A stretch of DNA of 64,000 nucleotides from Incurvaria masculella (GCA_946894095.1 OX335650.1:3782001-3846000), one strand, 5' to 3'. Shown: positions 33,773 through 44,346, numbered from the stretch's first letter. Notes: generated from the letters alone by a model not told the origin. A program made the numbers and translations.

Positions 33773-34100
33773 GGAGCGCACGTGCTGCGCGATCTATTTC
33801 CGGGCGCGGGCGTCGCCCCGAGCCCTCGCCAGCCCTCGGCGCATTGCACCGCGAGGCATGCGCGAGATCGGGCGCGGCTCCGGCGGCGGCACGCTCGTCG
33901 CCGCCACCATCGCCGCCCTGCACGGCCGCGCCGCCGCCGACGCGAAGCTGCGGCCGCTGCGCAAGCGCGCCTCGCCGCTCGACAGCCGCAACGCGCTGCG
34001 CGACAAGCCGCCCTCGCCCGCGCCCGCGCCCGCCGACCGCGACCGGCCGCGCTCCTCCGCCTCCTCCGCCTCGGTCAAGTCCAGCGAGGGACCGCGTCAC
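33773..34100 (+). CDS. Unknown coding cluster, exon B with frame conflict
   Basis: The acceptor is strong: a CTACTAATC branch-like site about 20 bp before GGCGCAG. Reading straight on from exon A gives GAHVLRDLFPGAGVAPSP in frame. From about 33867, however, the frame with G or C at nearly every third position is a different one, encoding TLVAATIAALHGRAAADAKL and then a Ser-rich stretch ending SSASSASVKSSEGPRH. So there is either a one-base indel (assembly or real) near 33850-33870, or a second acceptor at 33866 giving an in-phase exon 33867-34100. The right boundary is proposed as a GC-AG intron with GCAAGT at 34101. No known domain is visible. Confidence 0.45.
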
Positions 34101-34195
34101 GCAAGTACGCCCCGCCGCCGGACCGCCCGCTCGACGCGGCGCGCTCCGATGACTCACTCGCGGCCCCCCTGGAACTCGGCCAAATTCCTAAATAG

Positions 34196-34364
34196 CGCGC
34201 CGCGCCGGGCGACCCGTCCGCCGAGCTGTCGCAGCGGTGTCGCGCGCGGGCCGCCATGTCCGACCGCGAGTATCTCACGGAACCCTTCGAGGAGGAGCGC
34301 GCGGCGGAGACGGCCCCCGCCGGCCTGCACCCGGCCGTGCGCTCCTACATGTACGCTCCGATGG
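34196..34364 (+). CDS. Unknown coding cluster, exon C
   Basis: After a proposed 95-bp GC-AG intron (34101-34195, ending AAATAG) the reading frame continues on a whole codon and encodes SAELSQRCRARAAMSDREYL and HPAVRSYMYAPM. It ends one base into a codon before GTGAGT at 34365. Read without the intron, the same frame meets the stop TAG at 34193-34195, just before this clearly coding stretch. The following intron is only 71 bp and the phase joins perfectly to exon D. The family is unknown. Confidence 0.55.
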
Positions 34365-34435
34365 GTGAGTGCGGCGCTCGCGGTCCCCGGCGGCCCCCCG
34401 CGGCCCCCCTTCTCATGCGGTGCCCTCTGTGACAG

Positions 34436-35136
34436 GCGGAGACTCGGACAGCGCCGACGAGGACACGATCAAGTGCGTCGCGTGGGAGAGCCGCGAGGAG
34501 GGCGCGCGCGGGGACGCCGCCGACACCGACTCCGACTCGACGTCCTCGAGCGACGCCGACGACGACTCGGACGGCGCCGACCGCTGCGTCGCCGCGCCGC
34601 GCTCCCTCGACGCCGACTACCGGACGCCGACGGCCGGCGAGCGCGGCCGGCCGGACACGTCGACGCGATGCGACGCCGACTTTCGGTGGCTGCGCTCGGG
34701 GCCCGGGGGCGAGGAGGGCGGCGGCGGCGCCGGCAGCGTCGACCGGCGCCGCCTGCGCGCCGGCACCCGCGGCGAGCGCGACAGGAAGTCGAGGTCGTCC
34801 CTGTCGGCGAAGCCCCCGCAGCACCCGGCGAGCGCGCGCGTCTCCCCGCGGCGTCGCGCCGACGAGCCGCCGCCGCCGCCCCAGCCGCTCCCTAGCGAGC
34901 TGCAGCGTCGCTGGAACTCGTACGAGCACTTCAGGTGGCCTGAGGGCGGCGGCGGCGTCGGTGGGGGAGGGGGAGGGCCAGGCGGCTGGTGGCCGATGTG
35001 TTGGTGCCACGCTCCCCCGCCGCCGTGCTGCTCGAGGGAGCGCCCGCCGCCGCCGCCGACGATGCCCTGGGTACCCTACGCTGGCTCCACGCATGTGCCC
35101 TGCAAGGTACAATCAAATCCTCAGCAACAATGTTGA
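34436..35136 (+). CDS. Unknown coding cluster, exon D, Asp/Ser-rich then Pro-rich
   Basis: The exon starts after CTGTGACAG and completes the split Gly codon of exon C. It encodes GDSDSADEDTIKCVAWESRE, a strongly acidic Asp/Ser block, basic Arg-rich segments, RRWNSYEHFRWPEG, a Gly run, and a Pro/Cys/Trp-rich end. It can finish in two ways. A donor after AAG at 35106 (GTACAA) would leave phase 0, which fits the liprin-beta exon at 41183. Otherwise it reads on to the stop TGA at 35134-35136 (ending VQSNPQQQC). GC at third positions is near saturation. No domain is recognised; the composition suggests a disordered protein. Confidence 0.55.
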
Positions 35137-36439
35137 TTGTGAGGAACTACTAGCTAAAATTAATATTATGGTTCCACGAGTGAGCACGAGAGCACAATAT
35201 TTATTTCCCTTCAGTATTGAAAGATGTCGAACTAATGCAGGGACTCACTCGCCAATAGTAAGAATGTAAACAATGCAATACTCGGCGAGATGAATTTGAC
35301 ATCTTCTCGGGGTCACCTACGATAGTGAAGAGACTCATGCCTAAGTCCGTGTAGGCTTTGTGTTATATTGCGTTTTCCTTTTTATTTTCACTTCCTATTA
35401 AGTTTTTTTTTTAAATATGTTGTAAGTAATATCTCATTGAACTTTTTATTTTTAGTTTTTAGCTTACTTTTATGATAATTGCCTGTTTTCATTTTCACTT
35501 TCATCTTAGTTTTATTGGTAATCTTTTATTAATCTACGTTTCACTCACTGCTGCAACATTTTAAATCGCATGTTGTGTTCACTAGTTGTACACTGTGTGT
35601 CCATACTATGTATCTGTTTGTTATTTTTTTTTTACATGTTCTAACACATTACTCTGTAAGTGAACCTTTTAAATAAATAAATAAACGAAACAATCGAAAC
35701 TGTAAAAACGTTGCACGATGAGACGTACCATATGTGTAAAGGTTGTGTATTCATCTTCATACACTCATGACGCAAACAAGCTAGGTGGCAAAAACCTAGA
35801 TTACATAGATTTTGAAATGATTAATTTTATACTAACCCGTCTTTTGGTGTATTGAACATATTATTTAACACTTTGAGGACGCGTTCGTAATGAACTTAGC
35901 GTTCTTTATCTTGACTCCTGGAAAGAGTTTTTTGTGTGTGTTTTCTTCTTTTCTGTGTTGCCTTTTTCGATTAACTCCTGTACTATTCGACGTCTTTTTT
36001 AAAACACTATTAATAACATGGGCAAGATAAAACATAAAATCAATCACATTCGGAAGTTTGTTCGGAAGACATTAGCCAATGTACCGGCTAATATTTTCTT
36101 ACCGTGACACGACAACACACTTGTACTAATATTATCTCGGGTACATAAACAAAAAATCGGCTGTTTACATCAAACATTGAATCTAGCATCAATATTGTTC
36201 GGTATTTACGCTATCTTCTATCAAGAATTTGCGTACATTGGTGAGGATGAAATGCTGGTGCGAGATGTATAAACATACATTTATTTGTGGCGGCGATCGC
36301 TATCAGATTTTATTTTGTGATTTTCTGCTTACCCAAATTGTTGTGAATTTGAATTTTCCGGAACCGTTTTAGTGTTATGGACTGCACGTTTGAAGCCAAC
36401 ATTTATCGATTTATAAGTGACCTTATTTATTTTCTTTTA
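35137..36439. other. Possible 3' UTR of the unknown cluster, then intron
   Basis: If the cluster is a nested gene, the AT-rich sequence after the stop at 35136 would be its 3' UTR; AATAAATAAATAAA at 35673-35688 is a candidate polyadenylation region. Nothing else in 35700-36439 is recognisable. Confidence 0.3.
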
Positions 36440-37048
36440 TTAAGGGCCTGGTACTAGCCAAATCGCAAAGTTAGACGAGGCACCCCAAGTTAACTAACTA
36501 AGTCTGACGATTATAAGTGTCATTCTTACAATATATGATTCCTTGTCTAGGAATCGAATTATTTTCGTTAATGTATGTTTCCTTTTTCTATACAAAATAC
36601 ATTGCGGAAACGGTGTCCATTTCCGAACTTTTTTGACTAAATGTAGAAATCTAAAAGCAAATGGAATTTTTTGTTTATGCATATATGCTGTTTTTGCTTA
36701 TATCTAGAAATCGAATTACTTTCAGATTTATCCGTCATCCGTCGTCGCGTGCTTCTAGTGAACGGACGTGTGGCTACAACGTTACGCCGTCTTGTTTTAA
36801 ACTTAAATAACGTTCATTTCTTTTGCGTAGCATCTACACTTTAGTTGTAAAATATTTTAAATTAGAAAATAACCCCAAATATTCACCATTAAAACGCGAA
36901 TTAATACTACAAGTCACAAGGCAAGCATAAGTGAAGAAGCGCTATCTTTGCGCTGCGCGGTACTTCATTTTCTACATCCGAGACCCGAGACCGGCCGCTT
37001 GAAACTTCTACGTTATCTGTGCTCCTGGTAACGCGGTAAGCAACCAAT

Positions 37049-38090
37049 ATGAATTCATGTGGAGGGTGCCGTGAGGAAGTGAGCGAGAGCGATCGGCTGT
37101 CTTGTGTCATCTGCAAAAAACGGTTTCATTACCGATGCCTAAATATGACCAAAGAGAATTTCGTCAAAATGTCATCTAAGACTAAGGCGGCTTGGAGGTG
37201 CCACGAATGTCGGGCTTCCCTAACCAAAGGGGACAACACTCCGGTTCGTTCCGCGACGATCTCGCACCGCACTCCGCCAAATGTGGCTATTGATGATTCA
37301 GGGCTGAATCAGCTTCTCGACAAACGGTTCGACGAATTACAAGAGTCGTTAGTTGCTCACCTGAACGTCACTGTCAAATCTCTAATACAGTCCGAGTTTG
37401 CTTCGCTGCACAAAGATGTACAAATAGTTCACGACCTTAAGAGCTCGGTGGAGTTTATGTCGGCGCAATATGATGAAATGAAGCGAGAAATTACCAAGAA
37501 GCTATCCGAAGTCGAAGAATTACGTCGAGAGAATCTTCAGCTACGGGAATCGGTCCAGGATCTCGGCAGCAGGCTATCTCAGATTGAACAGAAATCTCGA
37601 GAATGCAATCTCGAGATCCAGTGCGTGCCCGAGCACTCGTCAGAAAATCTCCCGAACCTGATTATCCAACTAGGCAATGTAGTATCGTGCCCTCTCGAAG
37701 ACAAAGATGTCATGTCCTGCTCCAGAATCTCCAAAGTCAATGTGACGTCGAGCCGGCCGCGCTCCGTCATCTGCACGCTGTCATCGCCGCGCAAGAGAGA
37801 CAGCATGCTTGCGGCCTGCATTAAATTTAATAAGAATAATCAGACAGACGGACAAGCTGAACTCCACACACCTCGGTATAGGCGGTGAAAAGAGACCAGT
37901 TTATGTCGCAGAACACTTGTCCCCGACCAACAGGGCTTTGAACGCTCAGGCAAGACTCCTGAAAAAAGAGTGTCAATTCAAATTCCTGTGGGTCAGAAAT
38001 GGACGTGTGCTGTTGCGTAAAGAAGAGTCCTCGCCAGCGATATGGGTAAAAAATACGGATGTTATATCCAAACTGCGTAATTCTAAGTGA
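37049..38090 (+). pseudogene. LINE ORF1: PHD-like zinc finger and FP-like domain, frameshifted
   Basis: ORF1 starts MNSCGGCREEVSESDRLSCV with the Cys/His pattern of a PHD finger: CGGC, CVIC, HYRC and a distant CHEC (residues 4 to about 53). A long coiled coil follows (residues about 120-190). After that the reading frame breaks: frame 1 runs to a stop at 37888, while the conserved continuation is in another frame at about 37845-38090. There it encodes NSTHLGIGGEKRPVYVAEHL and a VRNGRVLLRKEE motif, typical of the FP-like C-terminal domain of LINE ORF1 proteins. A single-base indel near 37840-37850 separates the halves, so the protein is not intact. Confidence 0.75.
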
Positions 38091-38108
38091 TTCATTTATT
38101 GATGCTGG

Positions 38109-39242
38109 ATGTTTGTATATTGTATAAACCATTTAATGTATCTCTTTAGAATATATTATCAGAATGTAAGAAGCATCCGTGGTAAATTAGATAATCTTTT
38201 TCTAAACAGTCAAATATCTCATTACGATATAATTGTATTCACTGAAACGTGGTTGAATGAAGGCATTTTTGATAGCGAAATTTTAAACAGTAGATACCAA
38301 ATATTTCGTCGGGATCGCTGTTCTACGGCGAGCGGCAAGCGCGATGGAGGGGGGGTATTAGTAGCAGTGTCGTCTAACTTACATGCGACGAGACGTAACT
38401 CTTTTGAGAGCGATCTTGAAGATCTCTGGGTTACTGTTACACTAAAATTAAGCAATGTATCGAAACACTTGCACATCTGCGGTCTATACATAAGTAATGC
38501 TATGAGTTCGCTAGGCACGCAGGATGTACTTGTGATTGGTGATTTTAATCTCCGCCAAATCACGTGGTCACTGAACTCACCGTCAGATACCAACTCAACG
38601 AGTACAACTCCATCTCATTTCGATTGCAACATGGGCCACATTCTCGTAGATTTTATGTCGTTAAATAATTTTCAACAATTTAATTACCTAAAGAATTATG
38701 AAGGCAAAATTTTAGACTTGATTCTATACAACAATTCAATTATTAAGTGCATATCGCCTGAAGTAATTTTGAGTAACGTAGACAACTTCCATCCTCCAAT
38801 AGAAATGCATTTACAATTTTCTCTTACAAAATACATTAAAAAATAACTTTTTGAATAAATTTAACTTCCGTAAGGCTGACTATTCCTCAATTAATAATGA
38901 AATTGATAAACTAGAGTGGCAGACGCTTTTACCTGTCGCTTCTACGGTTGACGAAATGTTAAAGATATTTTATTCTCATCTTGATCATATTATCGAAACA
39001 CATGTACCTAAAATAAAATATTCACGTTCCTGTTACCCACCGTGGTACACAAATGGTCTCATAAAATTAATTAAAGAAAAGAACAAATTTCATAGAAAAT
39101 ACTTAAAATATAAAAATCCACTTGATCAAATTGACTTCGAATATGCTAGATCACGATGCCATTCAGCAATTAAAAAATGTTACAGAACTTACCAGATAAA
39201 CGTTAAAAATTCTCTAACCAATAACAAAAACATAAAAATAAA
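38109..39242 (+). pseudogene. LINE ORF2 endonuclease fragment, no reverse transcriptase
   Basis: The frame from about 38145 encodes IYYQNVRSIRGKLDNL and DIIVFTETWLNE, the first two motifs of the exonuclease-endonuclease-phosphatase fold of non-LTR retrotransposons, then GGGVLVAVSS and LVIGDFNL. The stretch between GLYIS and GDFN is much shorter than usual, suggesting an internal deletion. The expected final ser-asp-his motif is replaced (SNVDNFHPP). A stop at 38846 is followed by more ORF2 linker (38851-39242) with SCYPPWYTNGLIKLIKEKNK, after which the element ends before the polymerase domain. Confidence 0.75.
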
Positions 39243-39336
39243 TTTGGATTTGCTGAAGCGTTTCACTACATATTATTACATTTGTTAAAAAGTGCATTTG
39301 TATGGCGCGAGTAGTTGGCTAGTCCTAGCGCCTTAA

Positions 39337-39944
39337 ATGTGTATCTTTTAACTCGTTCGCAGGATATTCTCCTGTTATTGTTTCAAATGAAGTTCTGCTT
39401 GACAGCACTGCGGCTAAAAATCCTGGATATGAAGTTTGTTCGTCCCTTCAGATAAATTTACTCTTTACCGCTTGTCTTACGTTCGATTTCACAACCCATT
39501 CGCTTATAAATTGTTATCATGAATGGAACATGATGAATTTTACAATCGAATAAATGATACAATAAATTCAAAATTCAAATAAAGCTATTTCTCCATAGTT
39601 TCTACTCGCACTAGTGCTCACGATACCCAAAGGTAGACTGGTAGAAAATGCCTCCGGCATTAAGTTGTACCTTTTGCCTGAGTTTTTTTTGAGTGCAATA
39701 AACTTATATAAATAAATAAATATTGGGCGAAACTATGTAGACTCCAGCTGGATAGGCTGGTGCCGTATAGTCGGTGTTTGGGAAACCGTATGTCGGTTTT
39801 TTCTTCGCTTCGAGGATAAAAGTCTAGCTTTCTAACATTTTAAAAATCATTCAAAATGTGGTTTTTTTAATATGAAATCGATATTGATTTTCAAGGGACA
39901 GCAAAAGCACTACTCTTTCTTAGTTCAATTCTTTGTTTTGTCTA
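39337..39944. other. Intron sequence with a probable LINE 3' tail
   Basis: At 39640-39722 the sequence GGTAGACTGGTAGAAAATGC, followed by GTGCAATAAACTTATATAAA and a TAAA tail, resembles the 3' UTR end of a non-LTR element. No gene is supported. Confidence 0.45.
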
Positions 39945-40130
39945 GGACATGGATGACTATAACATCACACCTACAGCCACACATCCCATGTGAACTAGGT
40001 TCCTTGCCGGAATGTATATTTCATTAAAGGCCATGGTACCAACCATAACCGTTGGTTTTGGATTTACTGCATTTTCCAAGTAAAAATTAGGCAACACAAT
40101 TTTCGGTGCGGGAGAATTGTATTGCGAGTC
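39945..40130 (-). mobile_element. R1 SINE, degraded (minus)
   Basis: Remnants are GGACATGGATGACTATAACA, CCCATGTGAACTAGGTTCCT and CATGGTACCAACC. It is too diverged to define ends. Confidence 0.45.
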
Positions 40131-40269
40131 AATGGATAAAGGTTGACTTTATGCATGTTTCTGAAGTTGCGTACGTTTTTATTCCCTTCGATGGTTCATA
40201 TCTTTTGGACCGAAGGGAGCAAGGATTAATTTATATAATTGAATTAGTAACTTTATTAGTTGTAAGTAA

Positions 40270-40527
40270 CTTAAACTGAGGGTTGCTGTTTCTATTGTTC
40301 TTTGTTCTTTGCCTTAATCTGTTCTGCCAAGGAATTGTTTGGCAGTAGCATTTAGATCTAAGCATGTATTTCATAATTATGGACGGTAAAATATGTTATG
40401 TAAACCCGTGAAGTTTCTTTGCGGGTTCTTCTTTACTGGGTTGATCGAATCCGCGGATCTTTGTGACGTAACTTGGTGTAGTTTGACTACCAAAAAGTTT
40501 AAATAAATGAAGCGAAATGAAATGAGA
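40270..40527 (+). mobile_element. R5 non-LTR tail, copy 2
   Basis: It carries TTTGGCAGTAGCATTTAG, CCGTGAAGTTTCTTTGCGGG, TTGATCGAATCCGCGGATCT and a final AAATAAATGAAGCGAAATGA tail. Longest R5 copy in the window, with no ORF. Confidence 0.75.
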
Positions 40528-41182
40528 TGGGAAAATTTGTCCGTAAACACTCTTGCTGTCTAAGAGACAGAGCTTCCCTCGATGGGAGACCTACCTGCCG
40601 TCAAATCGCATAGCGAGCATGGTACGATTTTTTCCCAGTCCCGTCAAAAATTACTTCAACGCGAACAGAACTATATTATCCCATACTTCGGCACTTCGCT
40701 TCGTGCACTACTATGGGATGACAGATCAGACTGCAGTGTTCCGTGGCGTATGTCTGGTTTAAATGTCTGTGAAAAACCCCTTGCGAATAATATATAGCGA
40801 TAGGAACATCGTTCTTACTGGGTATCCCACGCAAACTAGTATTGTTTTAATGTAATAAGGGATATGTTAGTAAGTGTTTACCCATTATGTAAAAACGCAC
40901 TAGCAAGCATGTAATTTAGATATATTTGTAGGTTTTAATGACTATGCCGTTACCGTTTCTTGGGTAAACTGCAACATCTCCATTAGAAGAAGAGCACAAA
41001 TTTGTTTTAGTATGATACATTCCCGGCATATAATTTGCTCTGCTCCATGAATCTACGTCTGACCTAACAATCGCATACACATTTTTTGAAATCATGTACC
41101 ATACATTTGGTTGACTCGTGATAGTTTTCTGACTTTAATCGCATCGGTCCATAAGCCCTAATGGCTGTGTGTCGTGTTACAG
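40528..41182. other. Liprin-beta: End of the long liprin-beta intron
   Basis: ORFs at 40553-40797 do not resemble known proteins. The last 30 bp before 41183 provide the acceptor (GTGTCGTGTTACAG). Confidence 0.45.
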
Positions 41183-41356
41183 AACGATGCTGAGGAGCGC
41201 GTGCGGCGGCTGGAGGGAGACAAGGAGAGCCTGCAGCTGCAGGTGCAGGTGCTGTCGGAGCAGATCTCGGCGCAGCAGGACAAGATGCTGGACATGGAGC
41301 GAGCGCTGTCCGACGCCCGCCAGCGGCTCGACATAGCCGAGGACTCGCTGCAGAAG
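41183..41356 (+). CDS. Liprin-beta: Liprin-beta exon: N-terminal coiled coil
   Basis: The exon is 58 whole codons between TTACAG and GTGAGT. It begins NDAEERVRRLEGDKESLQLQ and continues as a heptad-patterned helix (VQVLSEQISAQQDKMLDMER) to AEDSLQK. It matches the vertebrate liprin-beta stretch with arg-leu-ala-arg-leu-glu-asn-asp-lys-glu-ser-leu at the same position after the val-glu-trp-leu motif. The coiled coil mediates self-association of liprins. The acceptor is phase 0, matching both the exon ending at 7331 and the unknown cluster ending at 35106. Confidence 0.93.
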
Positions 41357-41796
41357 GTGAGTGTCTATGGATCCGACACTGCAGCTGCAGGTGCAACTAT
41401 ATCAGGATTTGTTTATCTTTGTTATAATTATGGTCGATAAAAACCAATTAAGGATATACAAATCTCTCATAAATGTAAGCTGTTTCCTCAAATTTATCCG
41501 CCTGTTATACGAAATTACCGAAGTCGTGAAGAATTCGTCCAGTTAGCCACACTCAACTAGCTCACTCTGTCAGCGCAAGGCTGCAAATCGCTGCGCATCA
41601 AGTTTTTGAACGATCCTGGATCAAGCGCAGTCTCATAAACCTTAGGTTCCGATGGATTTTTCCCGCACGCCAGTTTCGCTCTACTATCTCCCTTTGCAAT
41701 AAGGGGCAATACGGCGAAATTCGCGTCAATATCGACCTTCCTTCGGCCTTTGCAATAGGGCGGATTTTGGGGCCAAAAAGTCGGTTGATATCGACC
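41357..41796. other. Intron sequence, nothing recognised
   Basis: Minus-strand ORFs over 41557-41849 run into the adjacent R2 copy and are not genes. Confidence 0.4.
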
Positions 41797-42020
41797 GAAA
41801 AAACCGGCCAAGTGCGAGTCGAAGGATGGAGGACCCCTTTAATTTTCATTATTTTGAAATTTTACCTATTTCTTGTTATAGCGGCAAAATAAATAAACAC
41901 TCTGTGAAATTTTACTACGGTTCATGAGATACAGCCCTGTGACGGACGGACGGACGGACGGACAGCGGAGGCTTAGTAATACGGTTCCGTTGACGCCCTT
42001 TGGGTACGGGACCCTAAAAA
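41797..42020 (+). mobile_element. R2 dispersed repeat, copy 7, internally deleted
   Basis: It runs from AAAACCGGCCAAGTGCGAGT directly into GGATGGAGGACCCC, skipping part of the left half, then continues through TTCATGAGATACAGCCCTGT, the GGAC run and GGGTACGGGACCCTA. Confidence 0.8.
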
Positions 42021-42700
42021 TGGTATGGAGAGGAAGGATGCTGGAGAAATTTTCAATATCGTTAAATTGTATTTATAGATGACTATTTTATTTTACGTTC
42101 CGTTTTACGTTCTTTGTATGTACACATGTCAAAACAATGGACCAAAATGATAAAATCGGCTTGGTTTCTGTGGTAACACATGGCTTTGTCACTAGAAACG
42201 AATGAATGACATCTGAGAATCGTGACCAAGTTGCATCTTCAGCTTATTAATTATTGTTTCAGTCTGATAATGAGAAGCAATGTTTTCACAATAACAGAGA
42301 GAGCACGAAATGCGTGGTAACATGCAATCGATTTCATTATAATTGACCGAGCGAAGCGCGAAGAACGACCGCATCTCCATTTCAACTTTGGCAAAAATGC
42401 TATCCGGCTGTGGGGTAATGTTTATGCCTCTATGCGATAGGGTTATACGGGGATGCAACGGAAACTCGTTCATATATTGATACTATATATTGATGCATTT
42501 ATATTGTGCAACGAGGTGGAATGCATGTGCGCGGCGCGGCTGCCTCGGACCCACTGCCGCGGCGCTGAGGCGGCGGCGCGGGGTAGGAAATGTCGCGTCG
42601 GCAGGTTGCTGACCGCCACATCAACCCCTTCCTTTTTTTTAAAAAAACTATGCTTGCTTACAGTTGGGGCTCTCCTACTGTCACCACTGTTCTTAATCTA
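42021..42700. other. Intron sequence with an unassigned repeat
   Basis: GACCGAGCGAAGCGCGAAG at about 42345 repeats the sequence at 24138. A GC-rich patch follows at 42525-42610. No exon is supported. Confidence 0.4.
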
Positions 42701-43135
42701 ATGTGCGAGCTGCGCAGAGTAACGTTCACGCCAGCCCGCACCACTGATATCACTTCCTATATCACCTATTTATCGCGGTATCAGCCGCCACTGTTTGGGC
42801 GCCCACGGACGTCCCGCCCTACGTTAAGCGAAACGCACTGGTGGTTTGATTAGTCGCCCTGCCCGTGTGGTCCTAGCTGACGTCGGTGCTTGTTTGCTCG
42901 CCTCGCAGTCCCCCGTTTTCGTCATGGTTTGTACCGGCAGGGTGTCAACTCTCGATTGCGGTGTCTCCTCGTGGTCGGGAGTTGTCCGTTGGAGGACTGG
43001 GTAGGGGGGTCGCCTTTCTGGCTCGATGGTGTCCTCGTTGAGTAGGTACGCTGGTTTTAATCGATCTATTGTCACTCGCGTGTTCCTGTTCGGTAGCTCA
43101 ATGTCGAAATATTTGTCTTGCCTCTTCAATACCCT
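42700..43135 (-). pseudogene. Older Ty3/gypsy pol, C-terminal part (interrupted element)
   Basis: On the minus strand the frame entering at 43135 reads RQDKYFDIELPNRNTRVTID and RLKPAYL, then a Pro/Thr-rich tail ending TRAGRLIKPPVRFA and a stop near 42824. This is the end of a Ty3/gypsy integrase/pol polyprotein, including the conserved ser/thr-ile-asp-arg-leu-lys-pro-ala motif. The matching upstream half is at 47711-48046; the younger element at 43136-47706 separates them. Sequence to about 42700 may be its 3' untranslated part. Confidence 0.8.
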
Positions 43136-43354
43136 TGTGGGGGCTTCGTGCCTCCACTACCTGCTACCAGACCGATCCTTCAACATCTGGCCACATGGCA
43201 TGCGGCCAGGCAGTGAGAGTTCGTCGCCGGTCGACTCAACACGACTCCGGACAAACGCGTAAAATACATTGTACAATCATATATCAAATCGTCAACAAAT
43301 ATAACAATAAATATATAATACCGTAAACTGTGTTCAGCATCATTCAAACCCACA
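43136..43354 (+). repeat. 5' LTR
   Basis: The repeat starts TGTGGGGGCTTCGTGCCTCC and ends CATTCAAACCCACA, giving the usual TG...CA ends. It includes AATAAATATATAA near 43306, a likely polyadenylation signal. No difference from the 3' LTR was seen in 219 positions. Confidence 0.95.
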
Positions 43355-43357
43355 AAT

Positions 43358-43375
43358 TGGTGACCCCGACGTGAT
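43358..43375 (+). other. Primer-binding site
   Basis: TGGTGACCCCGACGTGAT lies three bases after the 5' LTR and begins with TGG, the complement of a tRNA CCA end. The exact primer tRNA is not assigned. Confidence 0.75.
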
Positions 43376-43494
43376 CTAAAGACAATATAATATACAAGTG
43401 TGATTTAACAATACAAACAATATTAATTACAATAAATTGTGTGGTTTGAAAAACAAAACAGTGAATCATAAAAAAAAAAACATTTTAGTGCAAA

Positions 43495-44346
43495 ATGACG
43501 GACTCTAACTCCTTCGAGGACGCGCGTGATGTTGCGCCCGAAGTATGTCGTATAGGGGTACGCATTGCTCCGTTCAACGCATCGGATCCGGAACTATGGT
43601 TCTGGATGATCGAAGCGAGTTTCAAAACTTCCGGCATAACATCGGAAACAACCAAATTCGGTCACGTCGTTTCTATGCTTGACGCAAAATACGCTTCGGA
43701 AGTGCGCGACCTCATAAGAAACCCGCCTACGGAAAATCCATACCAAAAACTCAAACAGCAACTCACCAAATATCTCAGCGAGTCACAAGAAAAAAAAACC
43801 CAGCGCTTACTAGAACATGAGCAATTGGGTGATCGCAAGCCGTCGCAGTTTTTACGACATCTGCGCGGTCTCGCAGGTACCGCCGTGCCGGAGACAATGA
43901 TCCGGACTTTATGGTTGGGCCGCTTGCCGCACAATATGCAAGCGATCCTCGCAACTCAACAGGATGTCCCGTTGGATCAAGTTGCCGAGCTTGCTGACGT
44001 TATTGCTGACTCAGTAATGACACGCCCGTCCATTACCTCCGTCGCTGAGTCTACCTGCATACCACCCCAAAATGATCTCGCGTCTGTCATGAATAAAATG
44101 ATGATTTGTTTTAATGACACATTGATGGCCGTGCGACAGGAAATATCGGAGCTAAGAGAAGAACGCTCTCGTCAACGCGAACGTTCAAACTCACGGACGC
44201 GCTCGCATTCAAGAACACGTTCCAATTCAACCTCACGCTCACAGTCGTCGGGTCAGTGCTGGTACCACTGGAGATTTGGCAGCAACGCAAGAAAATGCGT
44301 ACAACCTTGCAATCAGATCTCGGAAAACTTTGCGGGCAGTCGTTGA
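43495..44346 (+). CDS. Gag polyprotein of the Ty3/gypsy element
   Basis: 283 codons from the ATG at 43495. The N-terminal two-thirds is capsid-like, with [19 protein letters not shown] near residues 26-44, followed by a [20 protein letters not shown] region, then an Arg/Ser-rich stretch. A C-terminal zinc-knuckle variant [18 protein letters not shown] (residues 255-272) has the C-x2-H-x9-C-x3-C spacing seen in a group of insect retrotransposon Gags. Gag packages element RNA. The 3' end overlaps pol (from 44256 or earlier) in the -1 frame, so Pol is probably made by -1 ribosomal frameshifting. Confidence 0.9.
   Translation: MTDSNSFEDARDVAPEVCRIGVRIAPFNASDPELWFWMIEASFKTSGITSETTKFGHVVSMLDAKYASEVRDLIRNPPTENPYQKLKQQLTKYLSESQEKKTQRLLEHEQLGDRKPSQFLRHLRGLAGTAVPETMIRTLWLGRLPHNMQAILATQQDVPLDQVAELADVIADSVMTRPSITSVAESTCIPPQNDLASVMNKMMICFNDTLMAVRQEISELREERSRQRERSNSRTRSHSRTRSNSTSRSQSSGQCWYHWRFGSNARKCVQPCNQISENFAGSR

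Larger units (their letters stand above)
36730..39242 (+). mobile_element. Non-LTR retrotransposon: 5' end and ORFs kept, 3' half lost
   Basis: The element starts with a GC-moderate 5' UTR directly after R4 sequence, then ORF1 (37049 onward) and the endonuclease part of ORF2. No reverse-transcriptase motifs are present before the junction with R4 at about 39242. LINEs usually lose their 5' end on insertion, so loss of the 3' half together with 95 bp of host element points to a later deletion. The structure (PHD-type ORF1 followed by apurinic-type endonuclease) fits CR1-like or related clades; the clade is not certain. Confidence 0.8.
36444..39332 (+). mobile_element. R4 TTAA-flanked element, copy 3, split by a LINE
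   Basis: TTAA at 36440-36443 and 39333-39336 bound the element. The left part (36444-36729) matches copy 2 up to TTACTTTCAGATTT, and the right part resumes at TTTGGATTTGCTGAAGCG (39243). About 95 bp of R4, corresponding to 8209-8303 of copy 2, are missing at the join. A LINE fills the gap. Confidence 0.8.

Noticed and set aside
33723..34895. 390-codon plus-strand ORF through the coding cluster
   Set aside because: It is open because the region is GC-saturated. Only its middle (about 33867-34100) is in the coding frame; before and after it crosses splice sites and exons C/D in the wrong frame.
34345..35112. 255-codon minus-strand ORF
   Set aside because: It is the exact antisense shadow of exon D, Arg/Ala-rich, with no splice context on that strand.
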